The notes under the pieces were generated by a model, which was not told where the DNA came from, did no database searches, and saw nothing but the letters and a program-made list of their open reading frames with translations. A stretch of DNA of 64,000 nucleotides. Source: CAWIJJ01 sp963836405. GTDB lineage: Bacteria; Acidobacteriota; Terriglobia; Bryobacterales; Bryobacteraceae. Position numbers and translations under genes: made by a program. Shown here piece after piece: positions 1-7,417 of this stretch (position 1 is its first letter; every line of letters begins with the position of its first letter). Location: the NCBI GenBank assembly GCA_963836405.1, contig CAWIJL010000018.1:1-64000 (forward strand), written 5' to 3'.

Positions 1-1
1 A

Positions 2-157
2 CTCCGGCTGCAAACACGCAAAGCGCGCATCGCCCCAACAGTCGTCCCATTCCAGAACGCAGAACTCGCCAAACGAGCCGCGCACGTCAAGCGAGCGCTG
101 GCACGCGAAAAGGCCCTCACGCGGCTTCAAGGAGCAGCAGCGAACCGAGGGGAGTGA
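2..157 (+). CDS. C-terminal fragment of an unidentified protein
   Basis: An open frame enters from the left edge and stops at TGA 155-157. It encodes about 51 residues rich in Arg, Lys and Ala, with alternating charged and Ala positions that suggest a basic helix near the C-terminus. I do not recognise the family. Its position directly before a membrane-protein fragment and a tyrosine recombinase suggests it belongs to the same decayed mobile segment. That is inference only, and the frame could also be open by chance in this high-GC DNA. Confidence 0.35.
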   Translation, partial: LRLQTRKARIAPTVVPFQNAELAKRAAHVKRALAREKALTRLQGAAANRGE

Positions 158-545
158 ACGCATGAGCGGGATGTCGGTTTCAGCACGCCGAAGGGATGGC
201 CGCGGCACGGGTTTCAGCGCCGGGGCGGCGCAATTTTCTTCGGCATCATTGCCATGCTGGCGGCCTGGTTCTTGCAGGTCCAATACCAGTGCGACGGAAT
301 GCAGCGGTATTACCTGGCGCACTACGTGGTGTCGAGCGTCGGGCTGTTTCAGAAGTACCTGGTGCTGCACACGGTGGACCGGCGGGGGAAGTGGCATCCG
401 ACGGTGCTGGCGGAAGTGGTGCCGGTCGAGATGGCCAGCTACCCGCACGGCGTGATTCCGTTCCGGCTGTCGGACGCGGCGCTCCAGCGTGGCGCGGTGC
501 GCCTGGTGAATCCGGTGATCCCGGTGGACAAGGCGCGGTTCTCCC
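158..545 (+). pseudogene. N-terminal fragment of a single-pass membrane protein, cut at a recombinase junction
   Basis: The frame reading GWPRHGF, then a hydrophobic stretch at about 240-280 (IFFGIIAMLAAWFL), then a soluble region with VDRRGKWHP and VVPVEM, looks like a real protein with one membrane helix. It has no in-frame ATG before 254. An ATG at 162 lies in another frame, so a small frameshift near 165-175 probably separated the start from the body. The sense ends around 540, where the sequence passes abruptly into tyrosine-recombinase coding in a different frame. I do not recognise the family. Conjugative-element membrane proteins often look like this, but that is a guess from context. 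Confidence 0.5.
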
Positions 546-1118
546 TTGGGACTGCGCGATCGCGCCAGCCTGGAGACGCTGTACTCAACCGGAATGCGGC
601 GGCTCGAACTGGTGAATCTCAAACTGGAGCGCCTGACGGTGACCATCCGGCAGGGCAAGGGCAAGAAGGACCGTGTGATTCCGATCGGCGATCGCGCCGC
701 GGCCTGGGTGCGCAAGTACCTGGCCGAGTCGCGCCCGCAACTGGCTTCGGAACCGGACGACAAGACCATCTTCGTGTGCCATAACGGAGAGCCATTCTCG
801 CTCGGCTACCTCAGCCAGGTGGTGCGTGACTATGTGGACGCGGCCAAACTGGGCAAGCAGGGAGCCTGCCATCTGTTCCGCCACACCATGGCCACGCTGA
901 TGCTCGAAGGCGGCGCCGACACCCGTTTCATCCAGCAGATGCTCGGGCACGCCGATCTGAACACCACGCAGATTTACGAGCACTTGGCCATCCGCAAGCT
1001 TCAGGAGATCCATCGGGCCACGCATCCGGCCAAGCTCGAAAAGCAAAAGCGCGAACTGCTGGACGCCATCTCCGCCGAAGATGACGACGGCCCCGGCGAA
1101 CGTGACGAAGATGCGTAG
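546..1118 (+). pseudogene. Truncated XerC/D-like tyrosine recombinase (catalytic domain only)
   Basis: The 190-residue frame holds the whole catalytic domain of a tyrosine site-specific recombinase. Visible residues are Arg18 (TGMRRLEL), Lys40/41 (GKGKKDR), His109-x-x-Arg112 (HLFR), His135 (LGHAD) and the nucleophile Tyr144 (QIYEHL). Full-length members are about 300 residues and begin with a SAM-like core-binding domain, which is missing here. The frame opens at TTG 546, exactly where the upstream membrane-protein fragment stops making sense, so the N-terminal half was lost by a deletion or recombination. The family in mobile elements of Proteobacteria often ends in a THPA-type basic tail, as seen here. 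DNA binding would be impaired, so I treat it as a remnant. Confidence 0.85.
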
Positions 1119-1412
1119 CCGAGTGCCGGACAAATCCAGGGCCGCGCTGGAGCGTCTCATCCAGATCGCGCAGGCGACACCGGACAAAGCCGCATCGTCG
1201 CCAACTTCCTGCTGGCCTGGTGGAATGCCATCGAGTGCGGCGGCTTCGACCTGACCGACGTGTGGGGAGTGGATACGTCGATCGCGTTGGACATGCTCCG
1301 GGTGTTTGCGCTCGTGGCTGGATGTCAGCAATACCCGGACGCCATGGGGTACGGCCAGCAGTTCGAGAACATCGTGCGTGCCTGGCGGCCAACCTTGATC
1401 GGGAACCGCTGA
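1111..1412 (+). pseudogene. Frameshifted DUF7673-like protein
   Basis: An ATG at 1111 overlaps the recombinase stop and starts ALERLIQIAQ. At about 1174 the reading must move to another frame to continue as DTGQSRIVANFLLAWWN, then GGFDLTDVW, YPDAMGYGQQFE and VRAWRP, ending at TGA 1410-1412. Joined, the two parts make one protein of about 100 residues that resembles what I recall as DUF7673, a small protein of unknown function on plasmids and integrative elements. The label is from memory. An indel of one or two bases inside GCGCAGGCGACACC explains the shift. It supports the view that 1-1412 is a decaying mobile segment. Confidence 0.6.
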
Positions 1413-2150
1413 ACCGGCGCGGGCCGCCCCCTTCCCTCCCTCTCGACTTTCCACAGCGGTCCTCGCCGTCAAGGGTCCGCTCCGCCGCGCCACAAACCGG
1501 TGCGCCCTTGACCGCTCCGGGCCGCTGTAGACCAAATCCATCCTGACAAAGGGAAGGGGGCTCCCAAAACTCGCATCTAGGCTTCGCGCCGTCCGGTACC
1601 GAAGGTTACCGGGGCTTGCTCGCCGGTAACCTGCTGAATGCACTGGGGAACTCCGAACGTAGCTGCGAATCGGCAGAAACCTTCGCTGTTGTCGGCAACA
1701 ATCGGCGTCAGAGGCCACCTTATCTGATTCACATTTTCATTGGCGATCCCGATTCAGGGCGAGCCGCGCTGCTTAAGCGAGTCCCTTAAATCCGGTCTGG
1801 CCACTATCGTCCCTTCGTTTGCGCGAGGCCCGCTTCAGTGATCAACGCCCAGGCGGGCGGCACGTCGGAGAGCATTAGGATCATCCGTGCCTCCCGCGCT
1901 AGCCCAGGGCTAAAGCTTTCGATGCCCTCGACCGGCGCCCACGGTCACGGGCAAGCCGACCCGGCGAAGCACCTGCTGGCGCGACGGCTCAGCCCGCGCA
2001 GTCTCCCGAAACCTCACCACATACCCCCTGCCGGCTTCCAGCGTCGAAAACGGCCCCTTCCCGAAAAACCGTTCACACGCCATCCCGCTTTGACAGATAA
2101 GCACTTAGCCCAGTTACCCCTTTACCGCCGTGCTATCGTCAGTCCCGCCT
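1413..2150 (+). other. Gene-free stretch after the mobile remnant
   Basis: No frame here shows convincing coding character. A 109-codon frame at 1838-2167 lacks any recognisable motif and overlaps the next gene. The stretch contains one strong hairpin (listed separately) and a perfect TTGACA at 2090-2095 with only a poor -10 (TTACCC about 18 bases on), which could drive the gene at 2151. The left part (about 1413-1580) looks like the tail of the mobile segment, but no attachment site or terminal repeat could be identified. Confidence 0.5.
1604..1631. repeat. Perfect 9-bp inverted repeat (hairpin)
   Basis: GGTTACCGG at 1604-1612 pairs exactly with CCGGTAACC at 1623-1631 around a 10-base loop. 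No T-run follows on either strand, so it is not a standard intrinsic terminator. It could be a remnant of a recombination or protein-binding site of the mobile segment. Confidence 0.55.
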
Positions 2151-3056
2151 ATGTCTTCACAACGTAGAATCGATGCGTCCCGCGCCAACGGCAAACGCTC
2201 TCGCGGCCCCGTAACTCCCGAAGGAAAAGAGCGCTCCGCCCGGAACGCGCTCAAACATGGGGCTCTCTCCCGCAACATCGTCATCCGCGGCGAATCCGCG
2301 GAGGGCTTCGACACCCTCGTCGAGCACTATCTCGTCCGCTTCCCCGACCCCGATGCCGTCGAGTCCGCCCTCCTCCAGGAGATGGTCGCCTCCTACTGGC
2401 GCATGCATCGCCTTTGGGCCATCGAAACCAGCCTCATCGAAAAGGAGGTCGGCCCCTGCGAAGGACTGCCCTCGCTCCAATCCGTCGCCGGTGCCTTCGA
2501 ATCCCTCGCCGCCACCCCCACCCTCACCCAAATCCACCGCCATGAAACCCGCCTCCACCGCATGTACCACCGCGCCCTCAAAGACCTTCTCCAACTCCGT
2601 CAGGCCCCCCGCGCCGCTGCCGCCGAGTCCCCCGCCGGTCCGCCGCTCCCGCCCCCGGACGAGCCAATTTCAACCGTTCCAAACGAACCTAATCCCATTT
2701 CCGGACACTCCGCGCAGCCCGGCCCCGCGAACGCACCACTGGATTCAACCGATTCCCGCACCGCCGACCCAACGCCCCCGCCCACAGACCCGCGCATCTC
2801 CACCGTGCCAAACGAACCTAATCCCATTTCCGGACACTCGGCGCAGTCCGGCCGCGCGCACGCACAAATTCAATCAACCGGAGCCACTACCGCGCCCGCT
2901 ACGCAGCAGCCGCGGCTTTCATTTCTTCGCGGGCCTTCGCAATGGCGGCCAGGTACTGGCGCGCGCGTTCGGCAATCAGGTCGAAACGGCCTTCATTCAC
3001 GAGTTTCACATCCACCAGTTCGCCGCCCACGCCAGCGGCACAGGCGCCGGCCTTGA
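2151..3056 (+). CDS. Conserved repeat-family protein of unknown function (TPEGK/NALKHG type)
   Basis: The start ATG 2151 gives MSSQRRIDASRANG, followed by GPVTPEGKERSARNALKHG. This N-terminal signature marks a multicopy family common in Solibacter-like Acidobacteriota and some Planctomycetes; its role is unknown to me. Residues ~50-150 look helical and compact. The C-terminal half is Pro/Ser/Thr-rich, low in complexity, and carries NEPNPISGH twice, encoded by a perfect 32-bp DNA repeat. The frame has no stop before 3056, so it overlaps the convergent KDPG aldolase gene by 158 bp. Residues past about 250 change character and may be read-through after a lost stop. The true protein may therefore be shorter. 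Confidence 0.7.
   Translation: MSSQRRIDASRANGKRSRGPVTPEGKERSARNALKHGALSRNIVIRGESAEGFDTLVEHYLVRFPDPDAVESALLQEMVASYWRMHRLWAIETSLIEKEVGPCEGLPSLQSVAGAFESLAATPTLTQIHRHETRLHRMYHRALKDLLQLRQAPRAAAAESPAGPPLPPPDEPISTVPNEPNPISGHSAQPGPANAPLDSTDSRTADPTPPPTDPRISTVPNEPNPISGHSAQSGRAHAQIQSTGATTAPATQQPRLSFLRGPSQWRPGTGARVRQSGRNGLHSRVSHPPVRRPRQRHRRRP
2679..2839 (+). repeat. Pair of in-frame 32-bp direct repeats
   Basis: The 32 bases at 2679-2710 recur exactly at 2808-2839, 129 bp (43 codons) apart and in the same reading frame. Both encode NEPNPISGH. Flanking bases are similar but diverged, consistent with an older tandem duplication inside the low-complexity tail of the host gene. Confidence 0.85.
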
Positions 3057-3570
3057 GGAAGTCGCCGATCGTTTCGAGGTTCACGCCGCCGGTCGGAATC
3101 ATTTCGATGTGGGGAAAAGGTCCGCGCAGCGCCTTGATGTACTTCGCCCCGCCTACGTTGCCGCACGGGAAGATCTTCACCGCGTCCGCCCCCGCCTCCC
3201 ACGCGGCCAGGACCTCCGTCGGCGTCAGCGCGCCCGGGCAAATCACCTTCGAATACCGCTTGGCCATCTCGATAGTGCTCGGGCGCAGGCTGGGTGTGAC
3301 GAAGAACTCGGCTCCCGACAGCATGCAGATGCGGGCCGTCTCGGGGTCGAGAACCGTGCCGGCGCCGAGCACCAGGCGCGAACCGAACTGCTCCGCGCAC
3401 CGTTCCAGCGCGCCCACCGCGCCGGGAACCGTCATGGTGATTTCGGCGGCGCGGATGCCGCCTTCGTACAGCGCCTCCACCACGCGCACCGCCGAGCCGG
3501 CGCTCGAGGTCCGTACGATCGGCACAAGCCCAACGCCGGAGATGAACGCAAGAATCTCTTTGGAGGTCAT
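2899..3570 (-). CDS. eda: 2-dehydro-3-deoxy-phosphogluconate (KDPG/KHG) aldolase
   Basis: This 223-residue class I aldolase cleaves 2-keto-3-deoxy-6-phosphogluconate to pyruvate and glyceraldehyde-3-phosphate in the Entner-Doudoroff and uronic-acid pathways. The length and fold motifs fit the KDPG/KHG family: RAAEITM with the catalytic Glu, GAGTV, FFVTPSL, the Schiff-base Lys in ADAVKIFP, and the phosphate-binding PTGGV. The start ATG 3570 fits the usual N-terminus. The protein is cytoplasmic with no signal peptide. It converges on the gene at 2151-3056 and stands alone, so no operon partner supports a special substrate. It could serve the uronic-acid catabolism suggested by the GH67 operon 30 kb away. 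Confidence 0.92.
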   Translation of the reverse strand: MTSKEILAFISGVGLVPIVRTSSAGSAVRVVEALYEGGIRAAEITMTVPGAVGALERCAEQFGSRLVLGAGTVLDPETARICMLSGAEFFVTPSLRPSTIEMAKRYSKVICPGALTPTEVLAAWEAGADAVKIFPCGNVGGAKYIKALRGPFPHIEMIPTGGVNLETIGDFLKAGACAAGVGGELVDVKLVNEGRFDLIAERARQYLAAIAKAREEMKAAAAA

Positions 3571-3595
3571 GATCCTTAACCTAGCACCGCATCGC

Positions 3596-4381
3596 CTAAC
3601 GTGGATTGGAACCCGCCGAAGACAGCTTGAGCTGCCGCAACATCATCGTCAGGTAGGTGTGGGTGCGTGCGATCAGCCGGTCCATCCGGGCGCTCGAGTC
3701 CGCGGCGTCCCGGTCCGCGAGTTCTTTCCGGAGCCAGGGGTGCAGCGGGTCGGCGCACACGCGGTGGCCGAAGGCGAACATCGGCAGGAACAGGAAGACC
3801 GCTCCCTCGGGCCCGGGCAATCCGGCCTCGCCCGCTTGCTTCCGGGCGGTTGCCATCAGGCCGGCGATCGCCTCGGAATCCAGGTACTCCATGCGCTGCG
3901 GGTGGAGCCATTCCATCAGCTTGGGGCCGCTGGTATCGAAATCGGCGCCCGCTCGTTGCAGCCGGTCGCGCGTGAGTTGCAGAGTCCGCTCCAGGGCTTT
4001 CTGGCCATGCTCGCCCTTGTCGCCGTAGGCGCGTTCCAGGTACGCGCGTGCGTGAAAGTGCAGCAGCCGGGCCCGCTCCATGGTGCCCACGCCTTCCATC
4101 TCGCGAAGGAAAGGGTGAAGCCAGGCGAACTGCGGGTCGGTATCGAAGGCGCTGCCGAGCGACATCATGAGTTGCAGGTAAAGCTGCAACTCCCGGCCGC
4201 TGCCCAGGTTGTAGCGCCGCGCCTTCTCGAGCCCCTCGCCGGCCACCTGCTCCAGGCCGGCCTGGCCCGCGGCAGCGGCCAGCAGCGGGTCGTATTGCCG
4301 CAGGTGCCGCACGGCGCCCTCGATATATCCGGACTCCGCCGAGGTCGTCAGAGTGTCGAACTGCTGCTTGCGAATGATCAT
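3596..4381 (-). CDS. Conserved hypothetical protein of a family often found beside type VI secretion/PAAR loci
   Basis: The 261-residue protein starts MIIRKQQFDTL and contains LYLQLMMSLGSAFDTDPQ at about residues 65-83. This matches a family I remember from Proteobacteria with an LYLELMLLxGSDFDTDPQYPW core, frequently next to type VI secretion, PAAR or effector genes. It has no signal peptide or membrane span and looks all-helical. No secretion gene lies near it here, so it is an orphan copy and its role cannot be stated. It is divergent from the S46 peptidase gene, and the 100 bp between them must hold both promoters. Confidence 0.65.
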   Translation of the reverse strand: MIIRKQQFDTLTTSAESGYIEGAVRHLRQYDPLLAAAAGQAGLEQVAGEGLEKARRYNLGSGRELQLYLQLMMSLGSAFDTDPQFAWLHPFLREMEGVGTMERARLLHFHARAYLERAYGDKGEHGQKALERTLQLTRDRLQRAGADFDTSGPKLMEWLHPQRMEYLDSEAIAGLMATARKQAGEAGLPGPEGAVFLFLPMFAFGHRVCADPLHPWLRKELADRDAADSSARMDRLIARTHTYLTMMLRQLKLSSAGSNPR

Positions 4382-4481
4382 GAGTTACACCCGCCCCCAG
4401 CCCAGACTATCTCTCCGGGCCCGGCGAAGCCAAGGTCCGGATCCACAATTCGCACCCCTGTTATCGTGTAGTGGTACTGCC

Positions 4482-6548
4482 ATGAGAATGACCGGAAATT
4501 GGAAATGGCTGGCGCTGGCGGCCGCGCTGATCGCGCCGCTTCACGCGGAAGAGGGAAAGTGGACCCCGCAGCAGGTGTTGGAACTCGGAGCGGCCCGGCT
4601 GCGCTCGGCCGGCCTCGAGTTGCCGGTTTCGCGTCTTTGGGATCCGCGCAATGGCACCGGCCTGCTGGCGGCCACCGTGAGCACGGGCGGGTGCTCGGCG
4701 GCATTCGTCTCGCCGGACGGGTTGATTCTTTCCAATCACCACTGCTTCTTCGGCATCGTGCAGGAGCACAGCCGGCCCGACCGCGACCTGATCGCGAACG
4801 GCTTCCTCGCCCGCACCCAGGCCGAGGAGCTGCGCGGCCGGACCGCGCGTATCACCGTTCCCCACAAGTTCACCGACGTCACGAAGCAGATCCACGCGGC
4901 CATCCCTGCGGGCGCGGACGACCTCGCGCGCGGCAAGGCCATCGAAGCCGAAGAGAAGAAGCTGGTGGCGGATTGTGAGAAGACGCCGGGCATGCGGTGC
5001 AGCGTGGCGGCCTTCGAGGGCGGGCTGTGGTACACGCTCATCGAGAGTTTCGATCTCACCGATATCCGGCTGGTGTATGCGCCTCCGCGCGCGGTGGGCG
5101 AGTTCGGCGGTGAGGACGACAATTTCCGCTGGCCGCGTCACACGGGCGATTTCTCCATCGCCCGCGCTTACAAAGACGGCAAGCCCTACCGCCCCCAATT
5201 CTACTTCCCGATCGCGCGCACCGGGGTGAACCCCGGCGATTTCGTGATGGTCCTCGGCTATCCCGGGCGAACCATTCGGGCGCTTACCGCCGGGGAGATG
5301 GCCAACGAGCGCGATTTCCGCTTCGGGCTGCGAGCGCGCGTATACGGCGAGTGGATCCGGCTGCTCGAGGAAAAGATGCGCGGAAACGCGGCGGGCGCGT
5401 TGGCCGTGGCGGCAACATTGAAGAGCCTCAACAATTCGCATACCAACGCGGAAGGGCAGCTTGCCGGATTGCGCCGCGGCGGCATCGTCGAAAAGCAGCA
5501 GGCGCAGGACGAGGCGGTGCTGGCGTGGGCCGCGGCGCGGCCGGAATTTGCGGCATCCGTCGCGGCCAAACGGGAACTCGACCGGCTGGCCGCCGGCCAG
5601 CGGGCGACCGCCACCCGCGATTTCCTGTTCGGCATTCTGCAAAACGGGGCGCTCGCGTTGAAGCAGGCGACCACCCTGGTGCGCCTCGCCGCGGAGCGGG
5701 CCAAGCCCGATGCGGAGCGCGATCCCGACTACATGAGCCGCGAACTTCCTGCCTTGCAAGCCCGGCTGGAGCGCGAGCAGACGAGCTTCTTCGAGCCTGC
5801 GGACCAGGCCCTGCTCGCATCCTGGCTGGCGCAGGCCGGCAGCCTGGGAGCCGCCGAGCGGATCGCGGCGCTGGACCGTCCCATTGACGTTGCGGCCCTA
5901 TATCGCGCCACCAGGGTGACCAGCGCGGCCGAGCGGCTCAAGATGTTCGAAGAGACCACCGCGCAACTCCACGCGCGCCGCGATCCGCTGCTCGAACTGG
6001 CATTTGCGCTCGAGCCGGAACTGCGGGCATGGCAGATGGCGAGCCGCACCCGCGATGGGGCCGTGGCGCGGCTGCGGCCCGAATGGCGGAAGGCCGTCAT
6101 CGCGCACGCCGGCAAACCCGTTGCCCCGGACGCCAACGGCACGCTGCGCGTCAGCTTGGCTCACGTCAAGGGCTTCACGCCGCGCGACGGCGTTTTCTAC
6201 ACTCCGCAGACCACGCTGGCGGGTATGCTCGAAAAGCACACGGGCCAGGAGCCGTTCGCCGTACCGGAGCGGGTGATGGAGGCCGCGCGGCGAACCGATG
6301 CCGCCAAGATTCCTCTGAATTTCCTCTCCGACGCCGACACTACGGGCGGCAATTCCGGCAGTCCCGTAGTGAACGGGCGCGGTGAGCTGGTCGGTTTGAA
6401 CTTCGACCGGCCCTGGGAAAATGTAGCCAACGATTTCGGCTACAACCCCGAAGTGGCGAGGAACATCAGCGTGGATGTGCGCTTCCTCATCTGGATGCTC
6501 AAGGACGTGGAAAAGGCTTCCGCTCTGGTGGCGGAGCTGGGGCTTTGA
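4482..6548 (+). CDS. S46 family serine peptidase (dipeptidyl-peptidase 7/11 type)
   Basis: The 688-residue protein begins with a clear signal peptide (MRMTGNWKWLALAAALIAPLHA), so I place the start at ATG 4482; the frame is open further upstream but not convincingly coding. S46 enzymes release dipeptides from oligopeptides in the periplasm. The chymotrypsin-like triad is visible: His in SNHHC (residues ~84-88), Asp in FGGEDDNFRWPRHTGDFS, and the nucleophile Ser in TGGNSGSP (~624). The length fits the family (about 700), which has a helical domain inserted between the two barrel halves. The downstream hydrolase overlaps its stop, so the two are probably co-expressed. It likely supports peptide scavenging. 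Confidence 0.93.
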   Translation: MRMTGNWKWLALAAALIAPLHAEEGKWTPQQVLELGAARLRSAGLELPVSRLWDPRNGTGLLAATVSTGGCSAAFVSPDGLILSNHHCFFGIVQEHSRPDRDLIANGFLARTQAEELRGRTARITVPHKFTDVTKQIHAAIPAGADDLARGKAIEAEEKKLVADCEKTPGMRCSVAAFEGGLWYTLIESFDLTDIRLVYAPPRAVGEFGGEDDNFRWPRHTGDFSIARAYKDGKPYRPQFYFPIARTGVNPGDFVMVLGYPGRTIRALTAGEMANERDFRFGLRARVYGEWIRLLEEKMRGNAAGALAVAATLKSLNNSHTNAEGQLAGLRRGGIVEKQQAQDEAVLAWAAARPEFAASVAAKRELDRLAAGQRATATRDFLFGILQNGALALKQATTLVRLAAERAKPDAERDPDYMSRELPALQARLEREQTSFFEPADQALLASWLAQAGSLGAAERIAALDRPIDVAALYRATRVTSAAERLKMFEETTAQLHARRDPLLELAFALEPELRAWQMASRTRDGAVARLRPEWRKAVIAHAGKPVAPDANGTLRVSLAHVKGFTPRDGVFYTPQTTLAGMLEKHTGQEPFAVPERVMEAARRTDAAKIPLNFLSDADTTGGNSGSPVVNGRGELVGLNFDRPWENVANDFGYNPEVARNISVDVRFLIWMLKDVEKASALVAELGL

Positions 6549-7417
6549 AGCGAACCGACTCGCCGCGCGAGCTCACGATCGCGCGCGGCGGACTGAATTT
6601 GGCCGTCTGGGAATGGGACGGCTCGGGACCGCCGCTCGTCTTCTTTCATGCCACCGGTTTTCACGGCCGCTGTTGGGACCAGAGCATTCGGCGGCTCCCG
6701 GGCCGCCATTGTTTCGCCTTGGACCTGCGCGGCCACGGGCACAGCGGCAAGCCGGAGCCGCCGTGTCCCTGGCAGCCGTTCGCCGATGATTCGGCCTTCC
6801 TGATGCAGCACCTCGGAATCCGCGGCGGGCTCGCCGTGGGGCACTCCATGGGCGGCCACACCGCCGTGGCTGCGGCCATCGCGCGGCCCGAAGCTTTCGG
6901 CGCGATCCTGCTGCTCGATGCCACCATCTTTCCGCGAGAGTGGTATGGCCGGCCGCCGCTCGAAGCCGGGTTCATCCGCAAGCGCCGCGCGCTCTGGAAG
7001 TCGGCGGATGAAATGTTCGAACGATTCCGCCCCCGGCCTCCGTTCGCTTCGTGGGATCCGCGTGTTTTACGCGACTACTGCGAATGGGGACTGCTGCCGG
7101 CGGCCTCCGGCGATGGCTTCGTGATTGCCTGCCCGCCGCAGGTGGAGGCTTCGATTTACGAGAATTCCATCGCGGCCGAATCGAACCTGCACCCGCAGCT
7201 TGCCAGGGTCGGCGCGCCGGTAGTGGTCGTGAGGGCGGGCAGGTTCTGGACGCCGGGCGAATTCGACCTCAGCACCTCACCCACGGATCCGGGCCTCGCG
7301 TCGCACTTTCCGCGCGCCAGGGACGTCCTGCTCGAAGGACGGAACCACTACTTTCCCCTCGAATCGCCGGAACTGGTAAGCGCCGAAATCGAGGCTGCCC
7401 TCGCCGCCTATTTCTGA
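6545..7417 (+). CDS. Alpha/beta-fold hydrolase
   Basis: The start is TTG 6545, overlapping the stop of the S46 peptidase (TTGA), which suggests translational coupling. The 290-residue protein has the alpha/beta-hydrolase layout: oxyanion-hole region HATGFHG (~residues 35-41), strand DLRGHGHS, nucleophile Ser in GHSMGG (~99-104), and a C-terminal catalytic His in GRNHYFPLESP. No signal peptide is seen, so it is probably cytoplasmic. The substrate is unknown; esterase, lactonase or haloalkane-type activities all fit. Its 3' end overlaps the convergent fusion gene by 10 bp. Confidence 0.88.
   Translation: MKRTDSPRELTIARGGLNLAVWEWDGSGPPLVFFHATGFHGRCWDQSIRRLPGRHCFALDLRGHGHSGKPEPPCPWQPFADDSAFLMQHLGIRGGLAVGHSMGGHTAVAAAIARPEAFGAILLLDATIFPREWYGRPPLEAGFIRKRRALWKSADEMFERFRPRPPFASWDPRVLRDYCEWGLLPAASGDGFVIACPPQVEASIYENSIAAESNLHPQLARVGAPVVVVRAGRFWTPGEFDLSTSPTDPGLASHFPRARDVLLEGRNHYFPLESPELVSAEIEAALAAYF

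Noticed and set aside
1838..2167. Plus-strand frame of 109 codons
   Set aside because: No motif, no ribosome site, and it runs into the start of the following gene in another frame.
2257..3579. Plus-strand frame of 440 codons rich in Pro and Ser
   Set aside because: It is a shifted copy of the repeat-family gene and then antisense to the KDPG aldolase; the family signature lies in the other frame.
4482..6548. S46 peptidase as an unusual gene
   Set aside because: The family is common in Acidobacteriota and Bacteroidota and all catalytic residues are normal.
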